From positions 1-62,292 of the forward strand of contig NZ_KB893322.1 in assembly GCF_000374045.1 (NCBI RefSeq): DNA of 62,292 bases. The letters run 5' to 3'. The notes beneath the pieces were generated by a model. The model did no database searches. It was not told the DNA's origin and saw only the letters and a program-made list of their open reading frames with translations. Below are positions 16,431 through 25,198 of the stretch, piece after piece. The stretch is from Segetibacter koreensis DSM 18137. GTDB taxonomy: Bacteria > Bacteroidota > Bacteroidia > Chitinophagales > Chitinophagaceae. Each line of letters begins with the position of its first letter. Position 1 is the first letter of the stretch. The position numbers were made by a program, and so were the translations under genes.

Positions 16431-17276
16431 ATGAACGAAAAAACCCCAAACAGCGGTAACGAGAACGGGATTACGAACTATTGGTGTCGTAAAATTGAAA
16501 AGGGAATTGAAATTAATGGAGACCTCAATAAACCAGAATGGAGCAACTGTGAAAAGTCTGGGAGATTTGTAGATATGGTAACAGGTGAACCAGGTTTATT
16601 TGATACACGGTCGGCAGCTTTATGGGACGATGAAAACTTGTACATCGCTTTTTGGGCAGAAGAACCGTTTGTGGCTGCTACTCAAAAAGAAAGAGATTCT
16701 ATTGTATTTCTGGAAAATGACCTTGAAGTTTTTATCGACGGCGGAGACTGTTACTACGAACTTGAAGTGAATGCATTAAACACCGTTTATGAAGTATTTT
16801 TTATATGGAAAGATGCTTATAAAAAAGGCTGCAGGTTTGATGTAGCTGAATTTGATGTATTTAAAGAAAAGGCAATGACATTTGGCGGAGATTATGACCG
16901 ATCTGGTGAATCTTTCTGGTGGGGCAGAAATCCAAGAGGACTAAGATGGGCCTTTCTGGATTATGATATGCCGGGATTAAAAACAGCAGTTAAAGTAGAT
17001 GGAAAAATTAATGATCCGGGGCATGTTGATAAAGGATGGACACTTGAAATTGCCATACCGTGGAAAAGCATGAAGTGGCTGGCCAATGGAAAATCGCTGC
17101 CGCCGAAAGAAGGAGACATATGGCGAATTTTTTTAGGGAGGTTCCAAAAAATGACTCCTTCGGGACAGGAAGTACAACCACATCCGGCCTGGGTACTAAG
17201 CAAGCACGGCGTTTATGACACGCACATGCCGCAATGTTTTCCATACATACATTTCACAAATGAAATTGCGAAATAA
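16431..17276 (+). CDS. Carbohydrate-binding family 9-like protein
   Basis: The 281-residue protein looks like the CBM9-like domain family common in Bacteroidota. It has IEKGIEINGDLNKPEW near residue 20-35, AALWDDENLYIAFWAEEPFV near 65, DLEVFIDGGDCYYELEVNALNTVYE near 100, GWTLEIAIPWKSM near 200, and a closing HPAWVLSKHGVYDTHMP. Such domains bind the reducing end of polysaccharides or are stand-alone beta-sandwiches of unknown role. No signal peptide is visible from the chosen ATG. The gene converges on a cluster of DUF1080 and cytochrome genes, so a role in the same carbohydrate process is plausible but unproven. There is no attached catalytic domain. Confidence 0.8.
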   Translation: MNEKTPNSGNENGITNYWCRKIEKGIEINGDLNKPEWSNCEKSGRFVDMVTGEPGLFDTRSAALWDDENLYIAFWAEEPFVAATQKERDSIVFLENDLEVFIDGGDCYYELEVNALNTVYEVFFIWKDAYKKGCRFDVAEFDVFKEKAMTFGGDYDRSGESFWWGRNPRGLRWAFLDYDMPGLKTAVKVDGKINDPGHVDKGWTLEIAIPWKSMKWLANGKSLPPKEGDIWRIFLGRFQKMTPSGQEVQPHPAWVLSKHGVYDTHMPQCFPYIHFTNEIAK

Positions 17277-17289
17277 TAATAAATAAAAT

Positions 17290-17313
17290 GGACGAACCAA
17301 TCATGGCTCGTCC
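17290..17313. terminator. Hairpin between convergent genes
   Basis: GGACGA-a-CCA pairs with TGG-c-TCGTCC around ATCA, nine pairs with one mismatch, between the CBM9-like gene and the DUF1080 gene. It could end both transcripts. Confidence 0.6.
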
Positions 17314-17343
17314 TTCATAAAAAGAAAAAATTCAGCTGTTACT

Positions 17344-18117
17344 TTACAAAGGCCTTACCCAAATGTTACGATAACTTATAGGCTCGCTTTTATCGCCGTG
17401 GGCTTGTAATTTAATTGGGGCTGGTCCATGCTTGCGATAGGAAGGTTGCCCGATATATGGAGTATCTCCTAAAACGTTAGTATTGTTTTGTACAAGAATT
17501 CCATTGTGAAAAACAGTAACCCGTGCAAGGGATTTTAAAACTCCATGAGAATTAAATTGAGGAGCAGTCCAGATAACATCATAGGTCTGCCATTCACCTG
17601 GTTTACGACATGCGTTAACCAAAGGAACAGACTGTTTATAAATACTACCCGCCTGCCCATTTACGTAAGTAGGATTTTTATAATTATCCAGCACTTGCAA
17701 CTCATATCCGCCTGCACCCCATGGAAGAGCTGCGAGGAAGATCCCACTGTTACCGCGCGCTTGTCCTGACCCGGTTATATTAGCAGGTATCCGATATTCG
17801 ATATGCAGTTGATAATCAGTAAATGTTCTTTTTGTCTGAATATCTCCGGTTGCTTTATTTACAGTCATTGCATGATCAGCAACAGTCCATTTAGCAGCAG
17901 TAGAGTCTTTAGAGGATATCCATTGATTGAGGTTTGTACCATCAAATAAAACAATCGCATCAGAAGGAGCATCACCGTACGCGGCACCCGGTGTGATTAC
18001 CGGAGGAATGGGCAAATAAAATTCAGTTTCTTCAGGCCTCATCTTTTCAGGTGTCTGTGCATTAGTTATAAATGAAGCGCAGATTAAAGAAACTGATAAA
18101 ATCGCAATTTTTCTCAT
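17344..18117 (-). CDS. DUF1080 (3-keto-disaccharide hydrolase-type) secreted protein
   Basis: The 257-residue protein has a signal peptide (MRKIAILSVSLICASFITNAQ) and one DUF1080 domain (Pfam PF06439), a concanavalin-like beta-sandwich. Characteristic segments are IVLFDGTNLNQWIS near residue 55, DYQLHIEYRIP near 105, GNSGIFLA near 120, YELQVLDNYKNPTYVNGQAG near 140, WQTYDVIWTAP near 175 and the C-terminal ISYRNIWVRPL. Some members of the family cleave 3-keto-glycosides. It is the last gene of a minus-strand cluster with a cytochrome and a second DUF1080 protein, suggesting one envelope pathway. The substrate cannot be read from sequence. Without a visible lipobox it should be periplasmic. Confidence 0.85.
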   Translation of the reverse strand: MRKIAILSVSLICASFITNAQTPEKMRPEETEFYLPIPPVITPGAAYGDAPSDAIVLFDGTNLNQWISSKDSTAAKWTVADHAMTVNKATGDIQTKRTFTDYQLHIEYRIPANITGSGQARGNSGIFLAALPWGAGGYELQVLDNYKNPTYVNGQAGSIYKQSVPLVNACRKPGEWQTYDVIWTAPQFNSHGVLKSLARVTVFHNGILVQNNTNVLGDTPYIGQPSYRKHGPAPIKLQAHGDKSEPISYRNIWVRPL

Positions 18118-18213
18118 GTACTTTTTATTTTTAAAAATTCAATATTAGGTAATCTCTTTTATTAATATTCCAATTCCTTTAAACGGTATGATAGTTAACG
18201 ATACGCAAAATAG

Positions 18214-20232
18214 TTATTTTGATTTTTCCAATGATTTTATCCATTCCGCAATTTTACGTGCTTCTTCATTTGGAACCTGCGGCATTGGAGGCATTGGAGT
18301 TGAATAATCAGGCCAATGCTCAGGTTTTGGATTGTGAATTAGCTGAATAATTTGTGCAACTGTATACTTTCTTTTGGCCACATCTTTATAAGCCGGTCCT
18401 ACCTGTCTTGTATTGGCGTTATGACAGGCAAGGCAAGTATTTTTTTGAAGCAGGTTTTTAACATCGTCGTAAGTGGGCGCTTTCGCTTGTGTTGCTGCTT
18501 TGGCTGACGATTTTTTTATACCGGCGTCAGCTTTATCTTCATCTGCCGAAGCTGCATTCCCTTTTGCAGATGCTTCCCTTTTTGATGTCGTAGCAGAAAT
18601 TTTTCCCTTGCCTGAGTTTTTAGTACTTACTTGTGCCAGTGCAAGTTTAGCACCTTCAGGAATATTGTTTAAAGTATAATAGGCTACAGGATGCACAAGT
18701 GAATTTGAATTTTCCTGATCCTGTATTCCGTTTAAAGTAATGGTATGAATGTAATACCTGCGAAGATTATCTACAATTATCCTGGCTTTCATTCCATCGT
18801 CTGACACCTTCACTCCTTTTACAATACATTTTTGCGTATTTACAGGAGGACTACCATAAACTCCCTGGTATTTATATATGTAGCTCTCAACAGAATAGGA
18901 TGATAAATCTTCGGCATATTTTTCATTAACCGGCTTTGTAAATTCAATTTCAAAACCATCAGGCATTGCCCTTACAGCTCTCATTTCAAACGGTATGCGG
19001 TTGTTCCATACTAACCTCTGAATACCCTCTGTCGCTTCTCCCGCCGATCCCCAACCGCGGTTAGTTTCTCCTGCAAACAAAGAACCATCTTTTGCCCAGG
19101 TTAAACGGACAATACCGGATTGGAAACCACTTCTGAATGCAAAGGAAGCGCCTTGATATTCTCCATTCACTTTTTCCATAAATACGCGGTCAATCATACT
19201 TTGTCCCTGATCTCCGACGAGCAACTGGCCTGCAAATGGTCCGAATGTTCCTTCAGGTATTTTTACAATTTCTGAGTTAGAAATACCTAAAATGCCATGT
19301 GGCAACCAAACCGCTGGCAACTGCAAATCAGGAACATCTTTTTTCATTTCAAATTCTGTTACAAATTTTTTAGTTTCACTATTCTGCGGTTTTATCTCCT
19401 GGCCATCCTTATCAAATTCTATTGGCGGAGGAGGATTTTTTGAAAATATGTCCTCCTGCCTCACTTTTACTGGCGAGTTAGGCATATTAGCCCACACTAA
19501 ACTTGCAGGATGACCCATAAAGGCTCCTTTTCTTATAGGCATGACACTGCCTGACCCCACCCAGTCTCCCTGGTTATCAGTGTAAAATAATTGGTCATCA
19601 ATCATACTAATACCACAAGGTGAACGCATGCCTGCTGCCCATGGCTCCATGCTTCCATCTTCCTGTATACGCAGTGCCCAACCTCTCCAAGGTGCAAGGC
19701 TTCGCATATGCCACCATGCCGGAGGACAGGTACAATTTAGGGTTACAAAGAAAGAGCCATCAGCAGCTATTTTAGGTCCATAGCTGTACTCATGATAGTT
19801 GCCTGTTATAGGCCATGCATAAACCGTTTCATAAACATCGGCTTTGCCATCCATATTAGAATCTACCAGTTTGGTAAGTTCTCCGCGTTGGGCACAATAC
19901 AATGCTCCGTCTTTATAAGCTACGCCAAGCACCTCGTGCATACCCGTTGCAAACTTTCTAAAGAAGGGATGCTGGCTGGTAGGATTTTCAACAATAAACA
20001 CATCACCCCGGCGGGTAGTTGCAGCCAGGTCTCCATTGGGTAATGTACAAAGTCCGCCAACTTCCAGTATTACACCTTCAGGCGCCGGCACTCTCATTAT
20101 TTTAAAATAATCTTCTTCTTTTGCTGACTCTGACTGCGACCATCCTTTTACAGTAAAGCCTGTTATGGCAACCGTAATCAGCATAAAAGCAAGACTATTT
20201 CTGTAAAAACTATTTTTCAATGAATAAATCAT
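18214..20232 (-). CDS. Beta-propeller protein with C-terminal cytochrome c domain
   Basis: This 672-residue protein has an N-terminal signal or anchor segment (about residues 12-33). A six-bladed propeller follows, of the kind seen in PQQ-dependent sugar dehydrogenase-like and NHL-type proteins (GGLCTLPNGDLAATTRRGDVFI near 60, GPKIAADGSFFV near 150, GAFMGHPASLVW near 240, FAGETNRGWGS near 400). A low-complexity linker rich in K/A/S (about 545-590) leads to a C-terminal cytochrome c domain with CLACH near 604 and a methionine-rich MPPMPQVP axial-ligand loop near 650. The heme motif is intact. It probably passes electrons from oxidation of a carbohydrate or alcohol to the respiratory chain in the periplasm. 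It lies between two DUF1080 genes with only 13 bases to the upstream one. A catalytic cofactor is not proven. Confidence 0.8.
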   Translation of the reverse strand: MIYSLKNSFYRNSLAFMLITVAITGFTVKGWSQSESAKEEDYFKIMRVPAPEGVILEVGGLCTLPNGDLAATTRRGDVFIVENPTSQHPFFRKFATGMHEVLGVAYKDGALYCAQRGELTKLVDSNMDGKADVYETVYAWPITGNYHEYSYGPKIAADGSFFVTLNCTCPPAWWHMRSLAPWRGWALRIQEDGSMEPWAAGMRSPCGISMIDDQLFYTDNQGDWVGSGSVMPIRKGAFMGHPASLVWANMPNSPVKVRQEDIFSKNPPPPIEFDKDGQEIKPQNSETKKFVTEFEMKKDVPDLQLPAVWLPHGILGISNSEIVKIPEGTFGPFAGQLLVGDQGQSMIDRVFMEKVNGEYQGASFAFRSGFQSGIVRLTWAKDGSLFAGETNRGWGSAGEATEGIQRLVWNNRIPFEMRAVRAMPDGFEIEFTKPVNEKYAEDLSSYSVESYIYKYQGVYGSPPVNTQKCIVKGVKVSDDGMKARIIVDNLRRYYIHTITLNGIQDQENSNSLVHPVAYYTLNNIPEGAKLALAQVSTKNSGKGKISATTSKREASAKGNAASADEDKADAGIKKSSAKAATQAKAPTYDDVKNLLQKNTCLACHNANTRQVGPAYKDVAKRKYTVAQIIQLIHNPKPEHWPDYSTPMPPMPQVPNEEARKIAEWIKSLEKSK

Positions 20233-20245
20233 ATCTGCTGTTAAT

Positions 20246-22117
20246 TTAAAAAAGGATAGAATAACTTACTTTATTTTGAATGGGAATAATTATTTCTTTG
20301 TGCCCGTTTGCATTGCGAATGACCGGCTTTGCATTGCCCCCGTCATCAATTCTAATGTAATATGTCTTGTCATTTAAAAGATACAATCCATCAGAAACAG
20401 TTTCAATATTATTTGCTTCTGCGAGACGCACGTATAGATTAGGCGTAGCAGTTTGCAGTGATATTTCCCGATGGATTCCCTGGCTATTCGGCAAAACACG
20501 GGTTACATCATTTACCATTGTATTGTAAATGATGTAACGAAATGCCGGTCTGTCGCTATCATCTAAAACATAGCCTTTTGGACGGTAACCGGTGCCTGAA
20601 GTATCTGCAGACCAGGCTGCATTAGAAGAAATAAGTTTTTCTAATGCAAGCAAAGGTTTACCAAATCGCTGTACCATTCCTACCGGGCGACTTGATCCAT
20701 CGCCTCTTGAATGCCACATAGGAGTCGCATCTAAAAAGCCTCCACGCCAAACCTGTACAATCATTCCTTTATCCATGTCATATGTATAATGAACCTGCTG
20801 AGTACTGCCTACATTTACTGCATGTGTTACCTTAAATGTATCAATATCAACAAAACTTCTCAGTATAGTATTTACAGGGGCATTAATTAAAATAGGATCA
20901 ATTGCTTCTCCTGATGCAACGTTTGCATCACTTATCACGTATTCGCGGATGCCAGGACCGGCAACGGCTAAGCCAAGTGCAGGTTTAGCAAAATCAACAA
21001 ACTTAGAATACAACAACTCAAAAGGAAAATCTCCGGCTGGTAATGTAACCTTACCGGTTGCTCTCCCCTGCCCTCCTACCGGTATTACCGTTTGATCTTT
21101 TATTTTTAATAATCCCTTGCCACCCGGGGTACTTAAGTTAAAATTATATTCGCCTGCTTCCTTTACCCTCATTGTACCTGTATACCGTATCAGGAATTCA
21201 TTCTGAATGTTGTTTACATTTGAAGAAAGAATAACTGATGTTCCTTTAGCTTCAGGTGGCAAGTTTTTGTAATCAGGCTCTGCTTCATATTTACCTTTAT
21301 AAATCGAATACTTCAAATTCAAAAGCTCCGGGCGAGGCTTATCGTAAGTAGTTATTTTCACGTTTCTGAAAGCAACCGGACCGTGATCACCCTGAAAGCG
21401 CAACGGACCTTTTGCTACTTCATCAGTACCCATAGCTCCGCGGGTAGGTCCTGACATTTCTACATTTTCCTGGATGGGAACTCCATTTAATTCCACCCGT
21501 AATATTTTAGCATTATCAGTTTTCTTGCCCTGTGCATTAAATTGCGGAGCCTGAAAAGAGATTTTTATGTGTTGCCATAATCCCGGCGCACGGCTGGCAT
21601 TTTGCCTGGGCGCATGCCCCTCATAACCTTTCTGCCCTTCTGGCTTGCTTTCATTCCACCGCTCGTAAATGCCTCCGTTATCACCAGCTTTTGGATTAAT
21701 AACTCCCCAGCTATCAAGCAATTGAATTTCGTAACGTCCCTGCATATAAATTCCGGAATTAGATCCCAAAGCCATCATATAATCCAATTCCAAATCCATA
21801 TCTCCATGTTGAAGATTTGAAATAAGATCTTTGCCGGGACTACTTTTACTTGGAAGATTTACCAAAACACCTGTTCCTGGTGTAGTGTTTAAGACTTCTT
21901 TTTGAGTAATAGAACCTGTAACATCGCCAGCAAGTTTCCAGGACGGACCAGGGCTTTGAAAAAAAGAGAGATCTGCAAGAGGCAAGGTATTTTGAGCAAA
22001 AAGCTTTTGAAAGCTTACCGCACACATAATACACAAAATAGATAATCTTGCAAAAGATACTGTTTTGAAATTGCATTCAAAAAAATTAACCACATGCTTC
22101 ATTTGTTTCAGCGTCAT
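20246..22117 (-). CDS. DUF1080 protein with a PA14-like domain and an unassigned C-terminal domain
   Basis: The 623-residue protein has an N-terminal hydrophobic export segment, then a DUF1080 beta-sandwich (about residues 50-265: DLELDYMMALGSNSGIYMQGRYEIQLLDSWG, and GPLRFQGDHGPVAFRNVKI). A PA14-like region follows (~275-405: FLIRYTGTMRVKEAGEYNF and GKVTLPAGDFPFELLYS). The last ~210 residues (WRGGFLDATPMWHSRGDGSSRP near 475) form a further domain that I do not recognise. There is no CxxCH here, so electron transfer would rest on the neighbouring cytochrome gene, which begins 13 bases after this stop. Together they suggest a two-protein envelope complex acting on sugars. It is the first gene of the cluster, behind a 550-bp AT-rich gap with two -7 elements. 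Confidence 0.8.
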   Translation of the reverse strand: MTLKQMKHVVNFFECNFKTVSFARLSILCIMCAVSFQKLFAQNTLPLADLSFFQSPGPSWKLAGDVTGSITQKEVLNTTPGTGVLVNLPSKSSPGKDLISNLQHGDMDLELDYMMALGSNSGIYMQGRYEIQLLDSWGVINPKAGDNGGIYERWNESKPEGQKGYEGHAPRQNASRAPGLWQHIKISFQAPQFNAQGKKTDNAKILRVELNGVPIQENVEMSGPTRGAMGTDEVAKGPLRFQGDHGPVAFRNVKITTYDKPRPELLNLKYSIYKGKYEAEPDYKNLPPEAKGTSVILSSNVNNIQNEFLIRYTGTMRVKEAGEYNFNLSTPGGKGLLKIKDQTVIPVGGQGRATGKVTLPAGDFPFELLYSKFVDFAKPALGLAVAGPGIREYVISDANVASGEAIDPILINAPVNTILRSFVDIDTFKVTHAVNVGSTQQVHYTYDMDKGMIVQVWRGGFLDATPMWHSRGDGSSRPVGMVQRFGKPLLALEKLISSNAAWSADTSGTGYRPKGYVLDDSDRPAFRYIIYNTMVNDVTRVLPNSQGIHREISLQTATPNLYVRLAEANNIETVSDGLYLLNDKTYYIRIDDGGNAKPVIRNANGHKEIIIPIQNKVSYSILF

Positions 22118-22160
22118 AATAATTAAAATATTATAGAGAGTTTTTTGCCAGTTTCAAGAT

Positions 22161-22168
22161 CAAACGTA
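22161..22168 (-). promoter_or_regulatory. Proximal -7 element of the DUF1080-cytochrome cluster
   Basis: Read on the minus strand it is TACGTTTG, a consensus match 43 bases before the start at 22117. Confidence 0.45.
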
Positions 22169-22369
22169 TTGGATACTGAAGAGTAAGAATTATAGCTTAT
22201 TTCTATAGAAATGGATTTTTTTTAATTACTTATCTTCAAAAAATATCAAAAGGAAATTATTCAACTTATATTATCGCTTTACAATATTTCTAAAGCACTT
22301 AGTATTATTGTAAATTTCAATTTTGATTAAGACATTTTTCGTTTCAGAATGTATACTACTATCGGTTAT

Positions 22370-22378
22370 GCAAACGTA
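22370..22378 (-). promoter_or_regulatory. Distal -7 element of the DUF1080-cytochrome cluster
   Basis: Read on the minus strand it is TACGTTTGC, a full consensus match about 250 bases before the start at 22117; use of it would give a long leader. Confidence 0.4.
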
Positions 22379-22669
22379 ATGTGAAGAAATGGCAGGCATA
22401 TCTACATTTTAAATAAAGAAAAAAATATTGATGCGGCAAGTTATTAATTTAACAATAAAGAATCCTACTAATATTTATCAAAAACTGAAACTATTTTAAG
22501 AAAAAAAAATTCGGAATAAATGTAAAAAAATAAAAAGCTTAGTAAAATCTTATTGAATTTATAATTTAAGCTTATGCAGCTCACTCAAAAAACAACTCAA
22601 TTTCTATTAGATTTCAGGGCTTTACATTCACCTTTCTCATTTCAAAAAAACTTTTGCAAATAATCTTCC

Positions 22670-24712
22670 TTAATAATTCAACAGCTTTTGAATGTAACTA
22701 TGCAAGCGGCTGTCGGCCATAAAATTTTTTTCTAACTCCGCATTAAAAGGAACAGGTGTATCTAATGAAGCACATCGCATTACCGGAGCATCTAATAGCT
22801 CAAAACAGTGTTCACAAATCCATGCACTTATTTCGCCGCCTACGCCACCTGTTAATGTATCTTCATGCAGTACAAGCACTTTTCCAGTATGGTTGACAGA
22901 AGCCTTTATGGCATCGTAATCAAGAGGTAATAAAGTTCTGAGATCAAGAACATCGAAGGAAACTTCGGAATGTTGTGCAGCATAATCAAGAGCCCAATGA
23001 ACTCCAAGCCCGTAAGTGATTATAGAAATATCATTTCCTTCGCACACCTGCCGAGCTTTACCTATTTCGGTTTCAAAATATACTTCATCTACGTCACCGG
23101 TTATTTTTCTGTATAACGCCTTATGTTCAAAAAATATGACAGGATTTGGGTCATTGATAGCAGCAATTATTAACCCTTTGGCATCAGCCGGAGTTGAAGG
23201 ATAAACTACTTTCAGTCCCGGCGTATGTATAAACCACGCCTCATTACTTTGGCTATGAAACGGCCCTGCATTTACAGTTCCTCCTGTAGGCATTCGAATG
23301 ACAACGTCAGCGTTTTGTCCCCACCGGTAATGAATTTTTGCAAGGTTATTTACTACCTGGTTAAAGCCAACAGAAACAAAATCTGCAAACTGCATTTCCA
23401 TGACGCTCTTAAATCCTTCGAGGCTTAGACCCAATGCTGCACCAACAATTGCACTTTCGCATAAAGGTGTATTTCGCACTCTTTCTTTTCCAAATTCATT
23501 TACAAAATCTTCGGTTACTTTAAAAACTCCTCCATAGTCTGCAATATCTTGTCCCATCAAGACAAGGTTATCATTGTTCCGCATCGATTGCTGCAAACCT
23601 TCGCGTATGGCATCCACAAAACGAATATCACGTACAACATGGGAACCGGAAGAAGTTTCAGATTTGCGAATATGCTTATGAACAGAAGATTTTGTTTTTT
23701 TTGGTAAAGATGAATAGAATACATCATGTAACTCCTCGCTGGTATCTACAGCCATTGCTGTTGCATGAAAACCTATTGATAATTCTTTCTCTATATATTT
23801 TCTAATTTCCGTTTTTACATTCTCAATCTCATCGGGCAGAAACAGTTGTTGTGACAAAAGATATTCTTCATATCTTTTTATCGGGTCTTTTTCGGCCCAT
23901 TCTTCAAAAAGTTTTTCAGGTACATACTTTATTCCACTTGCTTCCTCGTGGCCCCTCATTCTAAAGGTCATACATTCTACCAGGTAGGGCTTTTGTTTTC
24001 TGATGCAATATTCCCTTACTCCGTGAATAGTGTCATAGACCTCCAAAACATTGTTTCCCTCTATTCTTACACCTTCCATTCCATAACTCCTTGCTTTGTC
24101 TACCAGACCGTCGCATCTGTATTGCTCGTGAACAGGGGTACTTAACGCATAACCATTATTTTCTATTACGAAAATTACCGGAAGATCCCATACTGCCGCA
24201 ACGTTCAATGCCTCATGAAAATCACCTTCACTTGTGCCGCCATCTCCTGTAAAAGCAAGCGATACCTTTTTTTCTTTTTTCAATTTATACGCTAAAGCAA
24301 CTCCGTCTGCAATGGCAAGTTGTGGACCTAAATGTGATATCATTCCGCAGATAAAATGTTCTTTAGAACCGAAATGAAAACTTCTTTCCCGGCCTTTACT
24401 ATAGCCATTTTTGTTGCCTTGCCATTGCATAAACAATTTGTGCAAAGGCATGTTGCGCGAAGTAAAAACGCCCAGGTTTCTATGCAAGGGCATAATCCAT
24501 TCGTCGTTCTGCATCGCAAGGGTTGCGCCAACAGAAATAGCTTCCTGACCTATGCCGCTAAACCATTTACTTATTTTACCCTGGCGTAACAGCACCAGCA
24601 TTTTTTCTTCGATAAGTCTTGATAGTAATAGATTTTTGTACAATTGCCACAGCAATTGTGGTGGAATATTTTTACGGTCAAAAAACATAGTGCAATCTTT
24701 ATTATTTTCCAT
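22670..24712 (-). CDS. 2-oxoacid dehydrogenase E1, fused alpha and beta subunits
   Basis: One 680-residue chain carries both halves of the thiamine-diphosphate-dependent E1 component. The alpha part (about residues 1-330) has SGIGQEAISVGATLAM, the TPP-binding motif from GDGGTSEGDFHEAL to VIENN, and RMRGHEEAS. The beta part (about 360-680) has NLVLMGQDIADYGGVFKVT, NTPLCESAIVGAALG, MQFADFVSVGFNQVVN and LLPLDYDAIK. It should decarboxylate a 2-oxoacid, probably branched-chain or pyruvate, and pass the acyl group to an E2 lipoyl protein not in this window. GTG at 24715 is the outermost start, but ATG at 24712 is more likely. Either start overlaps the end of the upstream membrane-protein gene by 11-14 bases, which suggests translational coupling. 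Fused E1 chains are known in Bacteroidota. Confidence 0.9.
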   Translation of the reverse strand: MENNKDCTMFFDRKNIPPQLLWQLYKNLLLSRLIEEKMLVLLRQGKISKWFSGIGQEAISVGATLAMQNDEWIMPLHRNLGVFTSRNMPLHKLFMQWQGNKNGYSKGRERSFHFGSKEHFICGMISHLGPQLAIADGVALAYKLKKEKKVSLAFTGDGGTSEGDFHEALNVAAVWDLPVIFVIENNGYALSTPVHEQYRCDGLVDKARSYGMEGVRIEGNNVLEVYDTIHGVREYCIRKQKPYLVECMTFRMRGHEEASGIKYVPEKLFEEWAEKDPIKRYEEYLLSQQLFLPDEIENVKTEIRKYIEKELSIGFHATAMAVDTSEELHDVFYSSLPKKTKSSVHKHIRKSETSSGSHVVRDIRFVDAIREGLQQSMRNNDNLVLMGQDIADYGGVFKVTEDFVNEFGKERVRNTPLCESAIVGAALGLSLEGFKSVMEMQFADFVSVGFNQVVNNLAKIHYRWGQNADVVIRMPTGGTVNAGPFHSQSNEAWFIHTPGLKVVYPSTPADAKGLIIAAINDPNPVIFFEHKALYRKITGDVDEVYFETEIGKARQVCEGNDISIITYGLGVHWALDYAAQHSEVSFDVLDLRTLLPLDYDAIKASVNHTGKVLVLHEDTLTGGVGGEISAWICEHCFELLDAPVMRCASLDTPVPFNAELEKNFMADSRLHSYIQKLLNY

Positions 24713-25055
24713 CACCGCCTGTCAAACCTTCAATTAAAGAAGTAACAATTGAAACTAATAAGCTAAATAAAAGTGCCGGCCACCATCCGTCGACGCGAAA
24801 TCCGGGTACCAGATCGGAAGCCCATTTTATAATAAGGACATTTATAACAATAAGAAATAAACCTAATGTGATAATAGTAATGGGAAGAGTGAGAAAAATA
24901 AGAATAGGCTTAATGACATTATTAAGAAAAGCTAATACAAGTGCAAGAATGAAAGCAGTGCCAATACTATTTATATGCACTCCTGAAAGTAAGTAAGATG
25001 CTAAAAGTGCAGCAACAGTAGTTATTAAAAGCCTGGTTAAAAATCTGCTGGCCAT
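24702..25055 (-). CDS. Phage-holin-4-superfamily-like membrane protein
   Basis: The 117-residue protein has four hydrophobic segments (about residues 5-25, 29-50, 54-77 and 93-110) with the family's NxxIKPILxFLTLPITxxTLGLFxxVINxLxI pattern near residues 45-75. This matches Pfam PF04020 (Phage_holin_4_2), a conserved membrane protein family found in chromosomes and not specific to phages; its function is not established. The stop overlaps the start of the E1 dehydrogenase gene, so the two are probably expressed together. I see no phage genes near it and do not read it as a prophage remnant. Confidence 0.85.
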   Translation of the reverse strand: MASRFLTRLLITTVAALLASYLLSGVHINSIGTAFILALVLAFLNNVIKPILIFLTLPITIITLGLFLIVINVLIIKWASDLVPGFRVDGWWPALLFSLLVSIVTSLIEGLTGGDGK

Positions 25056-25198
25056 TGTTAGTAATCGGATTATTTGTTCAAATTATTCAACATGCATTCC
25101 TTTTCCTGCTGATTTACTTATGTTTTCATTCATCTAATTTACTTAAAACTTTTTAAGGCATTAATTGTTACTTTAAATTACAGTATAAATTGTTTGCC

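Larger units (their letters stand above)
22118..22669. other. AT-rich gap upstream of the DUF1080-cytochrome cluster
   Basis: About 550 bases without a credible gene. Two minus-strand -7 elements (22161-22168, 22370-22378) and a 7-bp inverted repeat AAGCTTA/TAAGCTT (22535-22541, 22567-22573) are the only structure seen. The length leaves room for regulation of the cluster. Confidence 0.5.

Noticed and set aside
16234-16434. A 66-codon frame with a hydrophobic stretch, ending with an ATGA overlap at the CBM9-like start
   Set aside because: The GTG start has poor context, composition is not like a conserved protein and the overlap can arise by chance; no family is recognised.
22118-22669. A hidden tRNA or small protein in the long AT-rich gap
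   Set aside because: No T-loop pattern, cloverleaf or open frame of useful length could be found.
24702-25055. Phage holin annotation suggesting a prophage remnant
   Set aside because: Phage_holin_4_2 proteins are common chromosomal membrane proteins; there are no other phage genes, and it overlaps a metabolic gene.
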